This document shows, piece after piece, positions 34,495 through 44,232 of a stretch of DNA of 64,000 bases. The stretch is from contig CAMWSS010000001.1 of the NCBI GenBank assembly GCA_947177035.1, positions 89,378 to 153,377 of the forward strand, in the 5' to 3' direction. A program made the position numbers and the translations under genes. Each line of letters starts with the position of its first letter. Positions within the stretch are counted from its first letter, which is position 1. The notes beneath the pieces were generated by a model, which did not search any database, was not told the DNA's origin, and saw nothing but the letters and a program-made list of their open reading frames with translations. Origin of the DNA: an uncultured Porphyromonadaceae bacterium. Its GTDB lineage: Bacteria > Bacteroidota > Bacteroidia > Bacteroidales > Muribaculaceae.

Positions 34495-35568
34495 TTATTC
34501 AGATCGGATGGCTATTGGTTTGACCGAGCCGGACATGCCGAGGTCGGCCTGCACGAAACGCAGGCGCAGCAATTGCTCCATCATCCCCTCCACCGACAGC
34601 CGCTCGGTGTTGTGGCTGTGATAGTCGTCGAGAGCGGAAAGCGTCTGCGATCCGTCGGTGAAGAATTTGTCATAATTCAGGTCGCGGTTGTCGCACGGGA
34701 TGCGGTAGTATTTTCCCAGGTCGATGGCCTTGGCCATCTCTTCGCGCGTGACCAGCGTTTCGTAAAGCTTCTCGCCGTGGCGGGTGCCGATGACCTTGAT
34801 TTCGGCCTGTGCGAACCGGGGGTCACGGCGGGCATAGAGCCGCTTCAGGGCCTCGGCCAGAGTTTCAAGAGTGGCCGCCGGCGCTTTCTGTACGAACAGG
34901 TCGCCGTTGTGTCCATTGACAAAAGCATAGACCACCAGATCGACAGCGTCGTCGAGCGTCATCATGAAGCGCGTCATGGCCGGATCGGTGATGGTGATGG
35001 GCTTGCCCTGCATCATCTGCTCGACCCAGAGGGGAATGACAGATCCGCGGCTGGCCATCACGTTGCCATAGCGCGTGCAGCAGATCGTGGTCGGAGCATC
35101 GTCGCCCAGCTCGCGTCCGCGGGCAATGGCCACTTTCTCCATCATGGCCTTGCTGATGCCCATGGCATTGATGGGATATGCGGCCTTATCGGTCGAGAGC
35201 ACCACCACTTTTTTCACACCATGCTCGATCGCGCTGCGCAACACATTGTCGGTGCCGATAACGTTTGTCTTCGTGGCTTCCATCGGAAAAAACTCACAGC
35301 TGGGGACCTGCTTTAGAGCCGCGGCCGAAAACACATAGTCAACGCCGCGCATAGCCACGTCGACCGAAGCCTTGGATCGGACGTCGCCGATGAAGAACTT
35401 TACCTTAGGGTTCTGCAAACGGTGGCGCATGTCGTCCTGCTTCTTTTCATCGCGCGAGAACACGCGAATCTCCTTCACGTCACTATCCAGAAAGCGACGC
35501 AAGACGGCGTTGCCGAACGATCCGGTCCCCCCGGTTATCAGCAACACCTTATCCTTAAATACTGACAT
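34495..35568 (-). CDS. fnlA: UDP-GlcNAc 4,6-dehydratase/5-epimerase (CapE/FnlA)
   Basis: 357 residues from the ATG at 35568, giving MSVFKDKVLLITGGTGSFG; the frame is open further upstream but that would overlap the preceding glycosyltransferase gene, so this start is preferred. Rossmann motif GGTGSFGNAVLRRFL; VVLSTDKAAYPINAMGISK has the M-x3-K form (Tyr replaced by Met) known in the CapE/FlaA1 group. First step from UDP-GlcNAc to UDP-L-FucNAc. First of the fnlABC trio. The AT-rich cassette ends just before this gene. Confidence 0.9.
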   Translation of the reverse strand: MSVFKDKVLLITGGTGSFGNAVLRRFLDSDVKEIRVFSRDEKKQDDMRHRLQNPKVKFFIGDVRSKASVDVAMRGVDYVFSAAALKQVPSCEFFPMEATKTNVIGTDNVLRSAIEHGVKKVVVLSTDKAAYPINAMGISKAMMEKVAIARGRELGDDAPTTICCTRYGNVMASRGSVIPLWVEQMMQGKPITITDPAMTRFMMTLDDAVDLVVYAFVNGHNGDLFVQKAPAATLETLAEALKRLYARRDPRFAQAEIKVIGTRHGEKLYETLVTREEMAKAIDLGKYYRIPCDNRDLNYDKFFTDGSQTLSALDDYHSHNTERLSVEGMMEQLLRLRFVQADLGMSGSVKPIAIRSE

Positions 35569-35581
35569 ACTACTATTTATA

Positions 35582-36757
35582 TTATTTCTCAAACAACGAT
35601 TCATATAGATCGATATATAGTCCGAATTGTTTGTCGCGGTCAAAGTGTTTCTCAGCCCGCGCACGGCATTGTTCGGAAGTGTAACAGCCGGGCGATGAGC
35701 CTATCCTGATTATGGCGTCACGCAGCCCTTCAATATCATTTTGCTCAACAACGATTCCGGTATTCTCATCGACAGCTTCCGGCGATCCGCCAGTGCGATA
35801 TGTCACTACCGGAGTGCCACACGCCAATGCTTCAAGGTTGACAGTCGGAAATGTGTCACAATGAGTCGGATTGACAAAAGCGAGGGCAGAAGAATAGTAT
35901 CCGACCAGCTCTTCAATACTCTGCGTGCGAGGTTTGCCGTCAATTCCCTCTGGCAAAGCCGCAATCTGTTTGTCGGTCAGACCAATAAGCAGAATTCTGT
36001 AATCGGAAGGCAGAATCTGGCGCAATGCGACAAAATCTTGCAGTCCCTTATAATCAGGCCAAACATTAGAAACCCCCAAAACAAGCTTTGATTTGCTGGC
36101 CGAGCGCTTAAAAACGCTCAGATCTATGCCATTTTTAATAACCGAGTGAATACTGGATTTAAAAATCACCGATTTTCGGGATTTATTGTTGATCCAATCA
36201 GAAGTCGGCACAATCGTCAGACGTCGACCTAAACGATCAACCATCTGGCGTTTGATTTCAAAATTGCGGCCAGAACGATCTATTGCGCCCTTCTGCGGAC
36301 AGTCATGACAGCCTTCCTTGCTCCATCTGTCGCATCCGATATGTTCAAAATGATAGCAATGGCCAGTAAAGGCCCAACAGTCATGAAAGGTCCAGACTAC
36401 CTTTGCTGACGATGAAGCCAGATAATCAAACAGCAACGGATAGTTTAGCCAATGGTCATGGATATTGTGAAGATGCACCACATCCGGGTCAATTTCACGA
36501 AGACGGGCAATCAGCTTCTGAGTGGACCTTCTGCTTCCGAGTCCCTCGCCATCCAGCACACGGTCACGGATATAGTGCATGACATTGCCGGCATATGTGC
36601 CTACACGTATCAACTGCGAAGCGCTCGGATTCATCATGCGGCCATAAGCAATATAGCTTTTCCATCCCCGAGTCATTGCCTGCCGGCCAATTCCTTCGGC
36701 AATCTTTCCTGTCGACCCCCAGTTGGCCGTGGCATTCAACTGCACCAGCGTCTTCAT
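35582..36757 (-). CDS. GT4-family glycosyltransferase
   Basis: 391 residues from ATG 36757 (overlaps the upstream gene by 4 bp, ATGA); an upstream in-frame start would reach far into that gene. Begins MKTLVQLNATANWGSTGKIA, typical of a Bacteroidales capsule GT-B family, then VVHLHNIHDHWLNYPLL and a cysteine cluster HIGCDRWSKEGCHDCP (about 138-153), possibly a zinc site. The C-terminal donor site contains PTHCDTFPTVNLEALACGTP. Retaining transfer to the lipid-linked repeat unit is expected; the sugar is unknown. Lower GC than flanking genes. Confidence 0.85.
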   Translation of the reverse strand: MKTLVQLNATANWGSTGKIAEGIGRQAMTRGWKSYIAYGRMMNPSASQLIRVGTYAGNVMHYIRDRVLDGEGLGSRRSTQKLIARLREIDPDVVHLHNIHDHWLNYPLLFDYLASSSAKVVWTFHDCWAFTGHCYHFEHIGCDRWSKEGCHDCPQKGAIDRSGRNFEIKRQMVDRLGRRLTIVPTSDWINNKSRKSVIFKSSIHSVIKNGIDLSVFKRSASKSKLVLGVSNVWPDYKGLQDFVALRQILPSDYRILLIGLTDKQIAALPEGIDGKPRTQSIEELVGYYSSALAFVNPTHCDTFPTVNLEALACGTPVVTYRTGGSPEAVDENTGIVVEQNDIEGLRDAIIRIGSSPGCYTSEQCRARAEKHFDRDKQFGLYIDLYESLFEK

Positions 36758-37860
36758 TTCATATTCTTTTTTAGAATGCCTATCTGGAATCCAGGAGTCC
36801 AACTTTCTGCTATTTCCTTATAGCAGTCCATGCGCACTTGTTCTCGTTTGTCTTTATGTGCATCAAACCACCATTCAATTGAATTAGCCAGGGACAATAC
36901 ATCTCCACGTTTGAAAAACGCGCCTGTCTTTCCAGCCTGAATCGCTTCAAATTCCGGCATTTGCTGTGTGAAATCATCATGCGTCAGCACTGGACAACCA
37001 AACACCATGGTATGCATTGCCGTCAGTCCCACATTTCCGGGAGCTACACAAAGATCTGCATTGTATATCAATTCCGCATTTTCAGTATCATCGTAACACT
37101 TGCCATAAAACCAGAACTGATCATCAAGTCCTTTCTCTGAAACCTGACGTTCAAGATTGAGCCGTTGTTCTCCGTCACCAATAAACACAACATTATAAAT
37201 CTCGCCTCGCTCTTTCAATATTTCCACTGCATCCACAAGCTGATCAAGACGCTTGACAGAAGTAAGCCGACCAATGAAAAGCAAAACAGGATTACTATTT
37301 TTGAAATGCGCAGTGTATATGTCTGATGATGAAAGTTTTTCGCGCAATTTTACTTGCTGTTCATAATCAAGAGAATTATGGATTACAACCAATTTTGATT
37401 CATCGAATCCCTGCCCTATCGCCACTTTTTTTGCATAATTGCCATAAAGAAACACCTTATCGGCCAGACCGAAAAATATCTTTTTCAATATGCGCTTAGC
37501 AAAACCCTCGTCACCATACCAGCCATGACTCCATAAATATATCTTCTTATGTTTAAAGAGTTTATTGCGGATCAATATATTCCATACCGACAGATTAAAC
37601 AGATCGCCAAGCATGAAAACGGCATCATATTCAGCCGACAGAGCCTTTACGGCAACACCAGTCTGTCGATAGATGGGCCGCTTGATCACAACACGGTTTT
37701 CCACAATAGTCACAGATTTAAGCACAGAAACGTCCATGCCTTTAATGTCAGTCGTGTTGCGACCAAAGAACCAGTCGCAATCAAAAGTCCGGTCTATGAG
37801 CCTGAATATCGGTGCCCGATATTGCTGTGCAAAATTATAGATAAGGCAGTATTTACTCAT
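36754..37860 (-). CDS. Glycosyltransferase (GT4-like)
   Basis: 368 residues, GT-B fold: N-domain with YNFAQQYRAPIFRLID, LWSHGWYGDEGFAKR and FLYGNYAKKVAIGQGF; C-domain with LLFIGRLTSVKRLDQLVDAV and APGNVGLTAMHTMVFGCPVL. Acts at the cytoplasmic face on the capsule repeat unit; donor unknown. Overlaps both neighbours by 4 bp (tight operon). AT-rich like the rest of the central cassette. Confidence 0.85.
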   Translation of the reverse strand: MSKYCLIYNFAQQYRAPIFRLIDRTFDCDWFFGRNTTDIKGMDVSVLKSVTIVENRVVIKRPIYRQTGVAVKALSAEYDAVFMLGDLFNLSVWNILIRNKLFKHKKIYLWSHGWYGDEGFAKRILKKIFFGLADKVFLYGNYAKKVAIGQGFDESKLVVIHNSLDYEQQVKLREKLSSSDIYTAHFKNSNPVLLFIGRLTSVKRLDQLVDAVEILKERGEIYNVVFIGDGEQRLNLERQVSEKGLDDQFWFYGKCYDDTENAELIYNADLCVAPGNVGLTAMHTMVFGCPVLTHDDFTQQMPEFEAIQAGKTGAFFKRGDVLSLANSIEWWFDAHKDKREQVRMDCYKEIAESWTPGFQIGILKKNMK

Positions 37861-39035
37861 TCTTTGACCTTAAACCTTCGCAATATATAATTTGCAATTC
37901 TTCTACAGGCCAAACCATCTCCATAAGGATTCCGGGCGTTAGACATCTGTCTGTAAGCAATCTGATCCGTAAGTAAAGTACTCGTTTCGCTTACTATCAG
38001 CTCATAGTCCGTTCCAACCAATTTTACAGTTCCTGCGGCTACAGCTTCCGGTCGTTCTGTAGTATCACGCATAACCAACACCGGTTTTCCTATTCCCGGC
38101 GCTTCCTCCTGAATACCGCCACTATCAGTCAATATCAGATATGATTTTTCCATCAGATATACGAAAGACAAATATTCAAGCGGTTCAATGAAGAATACAT
38201 TCGATAAACACTTTAAATCAGCACCAAATACTTCATGAATAGGATTGCGGACATTAGGATTCAAATGCATTGGATAAACAAAGTCAACCTCTGGGAACAT
38301 CTTTACCAAACTCTTTATCGCGTTACATATTGACTTGAACCCTTCACCAAAATTTTCCCGGCGATGTCCTGTTATTAATACCACTCTTCGGCCATCTGCA
38401 AGACGTGATACATCATAACCGGCTTTTAATAGCACATTTTCTTGTTGCAACCGCAACTTTTCTGAATGACACATTTGATTTATCACCCAGTTCAAAGCAT
38501 CAATGACTGTATTGCCGGTTACCTCAATCCTGGATTCTTTTATTCCCTCATGTAGCAAATTAGATCTACTCAACTGAGTTGGAGCAAAATGATACTGCGC
38601 AATGCGTCCAGTTATTTGTCGGTTCATTTCTTCAGGCCATGGAGAATATATGTTATGTGTACGAAGACCAGCTTCAACATGACCGACAGGAATCTGCTGA
38701 TAGAATGCAGCTACTGCCGCAGCCATAGAAGTGGTAGTGTCGCCATGAACTAATACAATATCCGGTTTTGCTTCAGATAACACAGCTTTCATGCCGGTGA
38801 TGACTTTAGAGGTCACATCATACAAATCCTGACCTTCCTTCATAATATTTAGATCAAAGTCAGGTATGATCTCAAACACCTCCAATACTTGATCAAGCAT
38901 CTGTCGGTGCTGACCTGTAACGCATACCAGAGTCTTGAAATCTGTAGTATTCTTTTGAAACTCCTTGACCAACGGAGCCATCTTTATGGCCTCTGGTCGT
39001 GTGCCGAAGACCAACATAACTTTTGTTTGAATCAT
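37857..39035 (-). CDS. wecB: UDP-N-acetylglucosamine 2-epimerase (non-hydrolysing)
   Basis: 392 residues: FGTRPEAIKMAPLVKEF, VHGDTTTSMAAAVAAF, HVEAGLRTHNIYSPWPEEMN, and TDSGGIQEEAPGIGKPVLV, all classical WecB features. Makes UDP-ManNAc from UDP-GlcNAc. The 3' end overlaps the next GT gene and the 5' end overlaps wzy. UDP-ManNAc could be used directly or be oxidised; the dehydrogenase in this operon looks more like Ugd than WecC, so ManNAc itself is the likelier product. Confidence 0.93.
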   Translation of the reverse strand: MIQTKVMLVFGTRPEAIKMAPLVKEFQKNTTDFKTLVCVTGQHRQMLDQVLEVFEIIPDFDLNIMKEGQDLYDVTSKVITGMKAVLSEAKPDIVLVHGDTTTSMAAAVAAFYQQIPVGHVEAGLRTHNIYSPWPEEMNRQITGRIAQYHFAPTQLSRSNLLHEGIKESRIEVTGNTVIDALNWVINQMCHSEKLRLQQENVLLKAGYDVSRLADGRRVVLITGHRRENFGEGFKSICNAIKSLVKMFPEVDFVYPMHLNPNVRNPIHEVFGADLKCLSNVFFIEPLEYLSFVYLMEKSYLILTDSGGIQEEAPGIGKPVLVMRDTTERPEAVAAGTVKLVGTDYELIVSETSTLLTDQIAYRQMSNARNPYGDGLACRRIANYILRRFKVKE

Positions 39036-40306
39036 CGTTTTATGGTGCTATTTTTGTAAATCATGGCATTGTGCTTTACTGTGTTTCGTCGATATTTCAT
39101 AAACAACAATACCATTAATATCCAAAATTCAGGCTGAAAATAATAAGTCCCGGATACGCATAACAATAATATCTTTTCTAGCCAGATGATACTTAACCAT
39201 GCATCAGGATTTTTCGCGTTTATCAACCTAAAAGACACAATAAACCCTTTCAGACAGATGAACAATAAAATCACGAAACCAATCAATCCCAACTGCATCA
39301 ATACTTCAAGAACGATATTATGAGAATATCCATATGGCAAGCCTCTTCGCTGAACTGCAAAATCATGACCGATCAACGGATTTTTCCAAAAAGAATCTAT
39401 GGCAAATTGATAAGATGCAGCTCTATCGCTTATCTGACTTGTTTCTCGCTCAAACAGTCGCTCTTTCAATATTGGAGAGATATCAGCTAACCAGTTAATA
39501 ATATAATCAAGGCTTACATATCCCAAAAACAGGATCAACAAAGCGACTATAACACCGACACTAATATTACGACGTTGAGCGACAAGAAAAAATGTCACTA
39601 TAGTTATAAACGCAAGTATAGGCCCCCTTGAGCCAGCCCTTAGCCATATCAACACACTGACACCAATGATGACCCAGGCTGCAATTTTTAGGATTGGTCT
39701 CTCAGACTGTTTGTAAAAAAAATAAGATATTATGATAGACGTTAACCCCAAATATCCAGCACCGAGACTGCCCAATGCCGCGTTGGCTTCTAATCTGACA
39801 GTAGTCCGTGTCTGAAAATCTTCATTAGTAATAAACAACCACAAAACCGTGATTCCGACAAGATAAAAAGACCAGTTTAAAAGTTGCTTATAATCAATAT
39901 ATCTATATGACTTCTGAACAGCATACATTGGTATCAACGTCAATGCTACCATATACATCCAGATTTGCGTCAGACGCGAAGCTGGGATATTAATTGACAT
40001 TTTGATATAAACATCAAAAATAAACCTCATCAATAGCAAGCCCCAAAATACCCAGATCCATCGAACAGAAGTAGTTGCAGGTTGTTTTTTGTTAAGACAC
40101 AAAAATATTACAGTCAAAGAAAGCCCCAACTGCAATGCTCTAAACGGCACTGTGACGATATGACTCTCTTGCCCGGAGGACATTGAATCAGAGAACAAAC
40201 ACGTGACAAAGCCATATCCAACAAGCAATATCACGACATTTATAGTCGAGATCACCCGCAGAATGTTGTCTTTTTTCTCAGAAGTCATTGGCACTTGTAT
40301 TATCAT
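39032..40306 (-). CDS. wzy: O-antigen/capsule polymerase-like membrane protein (Wzy/O-antigen ligase family)
   Basis: 424 residues, about ten to twelve hydrophobic segments and a large polar loop near 280-325 with ISDRAASYQFAIDSFWKNPL and IGHDFAVQRRGLPYGYSHN, the G-H-x(n)-HN pattern of the O-antigen polymerase/ligase (PF04932) family. Predicted to polymerise repeat units in the periplasm. The ATG at 40306 overlaps the preceding gene by 29 bp; ATG 40288 is an alternative start. Strongly AT-rich. Confidence 0.8.
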   Translation of the reverse strand: MIIQVPMTSEKKDNILRVISTINVVILLVGYGFVTCLFSDSMSSGQESHIVTVPFRALQLGLSLTVIFLCLNKKQPATTSVRWIWVFWGLLLMRFIFDVYIKMSINIPASRLTQIWMYMVALTLIPMYAVQKSYRYIDYKQLLNWSFYLVGITVLWLFITNEDFQTRTTVRLEANAALGSLGAGYLGLTSIIISYFFYKQSERPILKIAAWVIIGVSVLIWLRAGSRGPILAFITIVTFFLVAQRRNISVGVIVALLILFLGYVSLDYIINWLADISPILKERLFERETSQISDRAASYQFAIDSFWKNPLIGHDFAVQRRGLPYGYSHNIVLEVLMQLGLIGFVILLFICLKGFIVSFRLINAKNPDAWLSIIWLEKILLLCVSGTYYFQPEFWILMVLLFMKYRRNTVKHNAMIYKNSTIKR

Positions 40307-41456
40307 CTATCTCCAGAACTTCAGCCCATGCCGATTCCCATTTTTCAAGAGATAATGCATTTTTTGCTACTTTATACGCATTCATCGCAATTTCACGGCG
40401 TCTTTCTGGACTCATATCCAATGCTTTTTTGAGGACCTTGTAAAATCCTTCTTCCGATGGATAGGCAAACAATCCGTTATAGCCATCTATCAGCATATTT
40501 GTCATTCCACCTACATGAGAAACGACAGGCAAACAACCTGCGGCCATCGCCTCAGCCAAAGACAGAGATGAACCTTCAGACCTCAGAGTTGGCACTACAG
40601 CTATGTCATAACCATAATGAATGTCGACACTGTCTTCGGGATTATAATTAATAAAACTGATCTGTTGGCACCCTTGAAATTTATGCATCAACGTATCAGC
40701 CAGAGGTCCAGTTCCAGCAAATGTCACATCTATCGCATAACCTTCTGAAAGTAATTTTTCAACCACATTTGCAAAAACAAGCGCACCTCTATATTCATAA
40801 AATCTCCGAGCAAATATTATCTTCAAACGGTGTCGTTTGGTATTTAATTTTGTTATAATTTCACCTTCATCCGGCAATTTTGATGTATGGTTCAATACAA
40901 TCGATGTATTTGTCCTACCCGTTATCTGCCCTAAAGTTCTTACCCAATTAAAAAAATTGTAATCTACACATACAAAATTTGGGGTATGCCTATATCTACT
41001 AACATTTACACAAGCCCTGATATGCATATATAGCCGTTTTGTCCAATCAGACAAATTCCAGGGAAATCCTAATCCAAGACCTTCACCATCAAAAGCAATG
41101 CCATGCTGAATTGATATTACGTTCTTCTGTCTGGATTTTATATCCATCTGATCGGTAGAAATAATAAATACAGTCTGATCTGAATTATATTTGTTATATG
41201 CTAATTCAAAACCTTTCTGATTCGCTTTTTTCAGGTTGCTTGATAGTTGACAAATCACTTCTATCTTATGCCCATTCCAGATGCAATCCGAAGAGTCAAC
41301 AGCCTTCGGCGAAATGACAACTAAAGACGTTCGGCATTGATATCTTAGTTCAAGATTCAGCAGATCTTGAATATACGTCTGAACTCCTCCTATTGTAAAC
41401 TGTTTTTTCTCAAAATCAAAAGCAGTTGCCGCCGCAACAATAATAATGCGCTTCAT
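40278..41456 (-). CDS. GT4-family glycosyltransferase
   Basis: 392 residues, GT-B. N-domain: QFTIGGVQTYIQDLLNLELR; middle: ISIQHGIAFDGEGLG; C-domain: KIIFARRFYEYRGALVFANV, VTFAGTGPL and PTLRSEGSSLSLAEAMAAGC, the last containing the E-x7-E donor-binding motif. Adds a sugar to the repeat unit. Lies between wzx (4-bp overlap) and wzy (29-bp overlap) in the AT-rich cassette. Confidence 0.87.
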   Translation of the reverse strand: MKRIIIVAAATAFDFEKKQFTIGGVQTYIQDLLNLELRYQCRTSLVVISPKAVDSSDCIWNGHKIEVICQLSSNLKKANQKGFELAYNKYNSDQTVFIISTDQMDIKSRQKNVISIQHGIAFDGEGLGLGFPWNLSDWTKRLYMHIRACVNVSRYRHTPNFVCVDYNFFNWVRTLGQITGRTNTSIVLNHTSKLPDEGEIITKLNTKRHRLKIIFARRFYEYRGALVFANVVEKLLSEGYAIDVTFAGTGPLADTLMHKFQGCQQISFINYNPEDSVDIHYGYDIAVVPTLRSEGSSLSLAEAMAAGCLPVVSHVGGMTNMLIDGYNGLFAYPSEEGFYKVLKKALDMSPERRREIAMNAYKVAKNALSLEKWESAWAEVLEIDDNTSANDF

Positions 41457-42889
41457 ACTCTTCTTATTCTAATTTGATTGACTAATTGAATTACCATTTT
41501 TTTATTAAGCAGCATTGATAATAGCCCATATGCCACCACACAAGTTATAATTTGCAAACTTACAGCAATATAACAAGAATTTAGCTCAGGTATTAATAAC
41601 ACGGCATAGGCAACTGAAGATGCAATAATGGCAATAATCAGCGTCGGAAGAATATCTTTTATCTGCTGTCGGATAGTATAATCAAGTAATCTACTATTCG
41701 GATACATATTTATTGCAAGGGCCACAATCGATGATGCAACACGTCCAAATGCAACCCAATAAAGACCAAACTGACACAGAACCGCCAATGACAGTAATTC
41801 TACCATCTTTTTTAAAATCTCGTTCCTTAATGTTATATGAACATAACCTCGTGCACTAATGGCTTGAATATTGGCTATATGTAACGGATAAAAAGCATAC
41901 ATTATGCACGCCAATTGAAAATATGGAATCGCTCCAGCCCATTTGTCAGTCAATACAATCGTTATCAGAGGAGTCGCTATTGCAACTAAGCCAAACATAA
42001 GCGGAAACATAATGAACGATGAAAGAGTATTGATTTTTCGGACATATTGCTTCATCTGCTCCTTATCTTCTTGAATTTTAGAAAAAGAAGGAAACAGAAC
42101 AGAAGACATCGATGACGAAAAGGTATCGGAGATTGTTTGCGGAATTTTATTACCGGTGTCATATTCTCCAAGCTGAGTCTTTGTGAATACCTTTCCAATA
42201 ACAGCTGTGTAAATATCATTTGAAATCATTGATATTATCGACGTCAGCATATACTTCCATCCAAATGCCCACAAAGATTTAACTCTGACGAGATTAAATC
42301 TTAATTTGGGAATCCACCTTATATAGTACAATACAACAATCGAGCTAACTACCTGATTTGCAATATACTGAAAAATAATAGCCCACACACCAAATCCTGC
42401 AAATGCGATAATTATGCTTATAATTGCAGATGCAATAGCTCCACTAAGATTTGCTTTAAACAATTCTTTAAACCGTAATTCTCGACTTAATATAGCTCTT
42501 TGCACAGAATTATAGGCACCGGTCATTAACGTCAGAGAAATAACCCTCAACATCAATGAGATTCTATCATCATCAAAAAAAGTAGATATAAAAGGTGCGC
42601 TGAAATATATTATACAATAGAATATCAGCGAAAAGGTAAATGTCAAATTAAATACTGATGAAAAATCATCGGGTTCTATATCCTTACGCTGGATAAGTGA
42701 AGAGGGTAAACCACTATTTACAAAAATTGTAGCAATATTCACAAATATCAATAATATCGCTAAAAGGCCATAATCCGCCGGGGCCAATAACCTGGCGAGA
42801 AATAATTGCAATATGAATAAGACAATTTTGGAACTTACTCTCTCGCTAAAGGCCCACAAGAAATTATGTTTGATCGAATTATTTGCCAC
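41453..42889 (-). CDS. wzx: Polysaccharide flippase (Wzx/PST family)
   Basis: 478 residues with about 12-14 membrane segments; begins NSIKHNFLWAFSERVSSKIV and continues FLARLLAPADYGLLAILLIF, the N-terminal signature of the WzxC/TuaB-like lipid-linked oligosaccharide flippases. Moves undecaprenyl-PP-linked repeat units across the inner membrane for Wzy. The start codon is GTG at 42889; no better ATG is available nearby. One of the most AT-rich genes here, in contrast with ugd immediately upstream. Confidence 0.9.
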   Translation of the reverse strand: MANNSIKHNFLWAFSERVSSKIVLFILQLFLARLLAPADYGLLAILLIFVNIATIFVNSGLPSSLIQRKDIEPDDFSSVFNLTFTFSLIFYCIIYFSAPFISTFFDDDRISLMLRVISLTLMTGAYNSVQRAILSRELRFKELFKANLSGAIASAIISIIIAFAGFGVWAIIFQYIANQVVSSIVVLYYIRWIPKLRFNLVRVKSLWAFGWKYMLTSIISMISNDIYTAVIGKVFTKTQLGEYDTGNKIPQTISDTFSSSMSSVLFPSFSKIQEDKEQMKQYVRKINTLSSFIMFPLMFGLVAIATPLITIVLTDKWAGAIPYFQLACIMYAFYPLHIANIQAISARGYVHITLRNEILKKMVELLSLAVLCQFGLYWVAFGRVASSIVALAINMYPNSRLLDYTIRQQIKDILPTLIIAIIASSVAYAVLLIPELNSCYIAVSLQIITCVVAYGLLSMLLNKKMVIQLVNQIRIRRV

Positions 42890-42918
42890 TATTGCCTAAT
42901 TTTTTTGAAAAAGGGGGA

Positions 42919-44232
42919 TTAGTCGCGCTGGAAGAGGTCGCGGGTGTAGACGCGGGGGCGGACGTCGTCGAGGACGGAGTCGTAGCGGTTGGCGATGATG
43001 GCGTGGGAGAGGGCTTTGAAGCGGTCGAGGTCGTTGACGACGCGGCTGCCGAAGAAGGTTGATCCGTCGGGAAGGGTGGGTTCGTAGATGATGACGGTGG
43101 CGCCTTTGGCTTTGATGCGTTTCATGACGCCCTGGATGGATGACTGGCGGAAGTTGTCGGAGTTGGATTTCATGGTGAGGCGGTAGACTCCGATGGTGCA
43201 GTCAGGCTGTTCGGCCTGGGGGTTGAAGTCGGGGCGGCGGGCATAGTCATAGTATCCGGCCATTTTGAGCACCTGGTCGGCTATGAAGTCTTTGCGGGTG
43301 CGGTTGCTCTGGACGATGGCGCTCATCATGTCCTGGGGGACGTCGGCATAGTTGGCGAGCAGTTGTTTGGTGTCTTTGGGGAGGCAGTATCCGCCATAGC
43401 CGAACGACGGGTTGTTGTAGTGGTCGCCGATGCGGGGGTCGAGGCCGACGCCGCGTATGATGGCGGCGGAGTCGAGGCCTTTGACTTCGGCATAGGTGTC
43501 GAGTTCGTTGAAGTAGCTGACGCGCAGGGCCAGGTATGTGTTGGCGAAGAGTTTGACCGCTTCGGCTTCTTTGAGTCCCATGAAGAGGGTCGGGACGTCT
43601 TGTTTGATGGCTCCCTGGCTGAGGAGTCCGGCAAATTCCCGGGCGGCGCGGGTGAGGGCGGGGATGTCGGCGATGGCGGCAATGGCGGCGTTTTCGTCGG
43701 CAAAGTCGGGGGAGTCGATTATTTTGGGGATTCCGACGATGATGCGCGAGGGGTAGAGGTTGTCGTAGAGCGCTTTGCTTTCGCGGAGGAATTCGGGGGA
43801 GAAGAGGAGGTTGAGGCGGCGGAGTCCGCGCGAGGCGTATGCGGCATAGAGTGACCGGCAGTAGCCCACGGGGATGGTTGATTTGATGACCATGACGGCG
43901 TCGGGGTTGACGCTCAGGACGAGGTCGATGACTTCTTCGACGTGTGATGTGTCGAAGTAGTTGCGGGTGGAGTCATAGTTGGTCGGGGCGGCGATGACCA
44001 CAAAGTCGGCGTCGGCATATGCGGCGGCTCCATCGAGTGTGGCGGTGAGGTCGAGGGGTTCCTGGGCCAGGTAGCGTTCGATGTATTCGTCCTGGATGGG
44101 GGATATGCGGCGGTTGATGAGGTCGACTTTTTCCGGGATTACGTCGACGGCTGTGACGTGGTTGTGGCGGGCCAGCAGGGTGGCGATGCTGAGTCCTACA
44201 TAGCCGGTTCCGGCGACTGCTATTTTTTTCAT
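42919..44232 (-). CDS. ugd: UDP-glucose 6-dehydrogenase (nucleotide-sugar dehydrogenase)
   Basis: 437 residues from ATG 44232 ([20 protein letters not shown]); the frame is open upstream but there overlaps the regulator gene. NAD site [42 protein letters not shown], and the catalytic cysteine in [14 protein letters not shown]. Oxidises UDP-Glc to UDP-GlcA. A UDP-ManNAc dehydrogenase role is less likely from the SPEFLRE and central helix sequences, but cannot be ruled out. ATGA overlap with the regulator gene indicates translational coupling. Confidence 0.9.
   Translation of the reverse strand: MKKIAVAGTGYVGLSIATLLARHNHVTAVDVIPEKVDLINRRISPIQDEYIERYLAQEPLDLTATLDGAAAYADADFVVIAAPTNYDSTRNYFDTSHVEEVIDLVLSVNPDAVMVIKSTIPVGYCRSLYAAYASRGLRRLNLLFSPEFLRESKALYDNLYPSRIIVGIPKIIDSPDFADENAAIAAIADIPALTRAAREFAGLLSQGAIKQDVPTLFMGLKEAEAVKLFANTYLALRVSYFNELDTYAEVKGLDSAAIIRGVGLDPRIGDHYNNPSFGYGGYCLPKDTKQLLANYADVPQDMMSAIVQSNRTRKDFIADQVLKMAGYYDYARRPDFNPQAEQPDCTIGVYRLTMKSNSDNFRQSSIQGVMKRIKAKGATVIIYEPTLPDGSTFFGSRVVNDLDRFKALSHAIIANRYDSVLDDVRPRVYTRDLFQRD

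Noticed and set aside
34201..35316. 371-codon plus-strand frame across fnlB/fnlA
   Set aside because: Antisense shadow produced by GC-rich codon use; the minus-strand genes have clear family motifs.
35569..35664. 32-residue N-terminal extension of fnlA
   Set aside because: Overlaps the preceding glycosyltransferase gene; ATG 35568 gives the normal CapE N-terminus.
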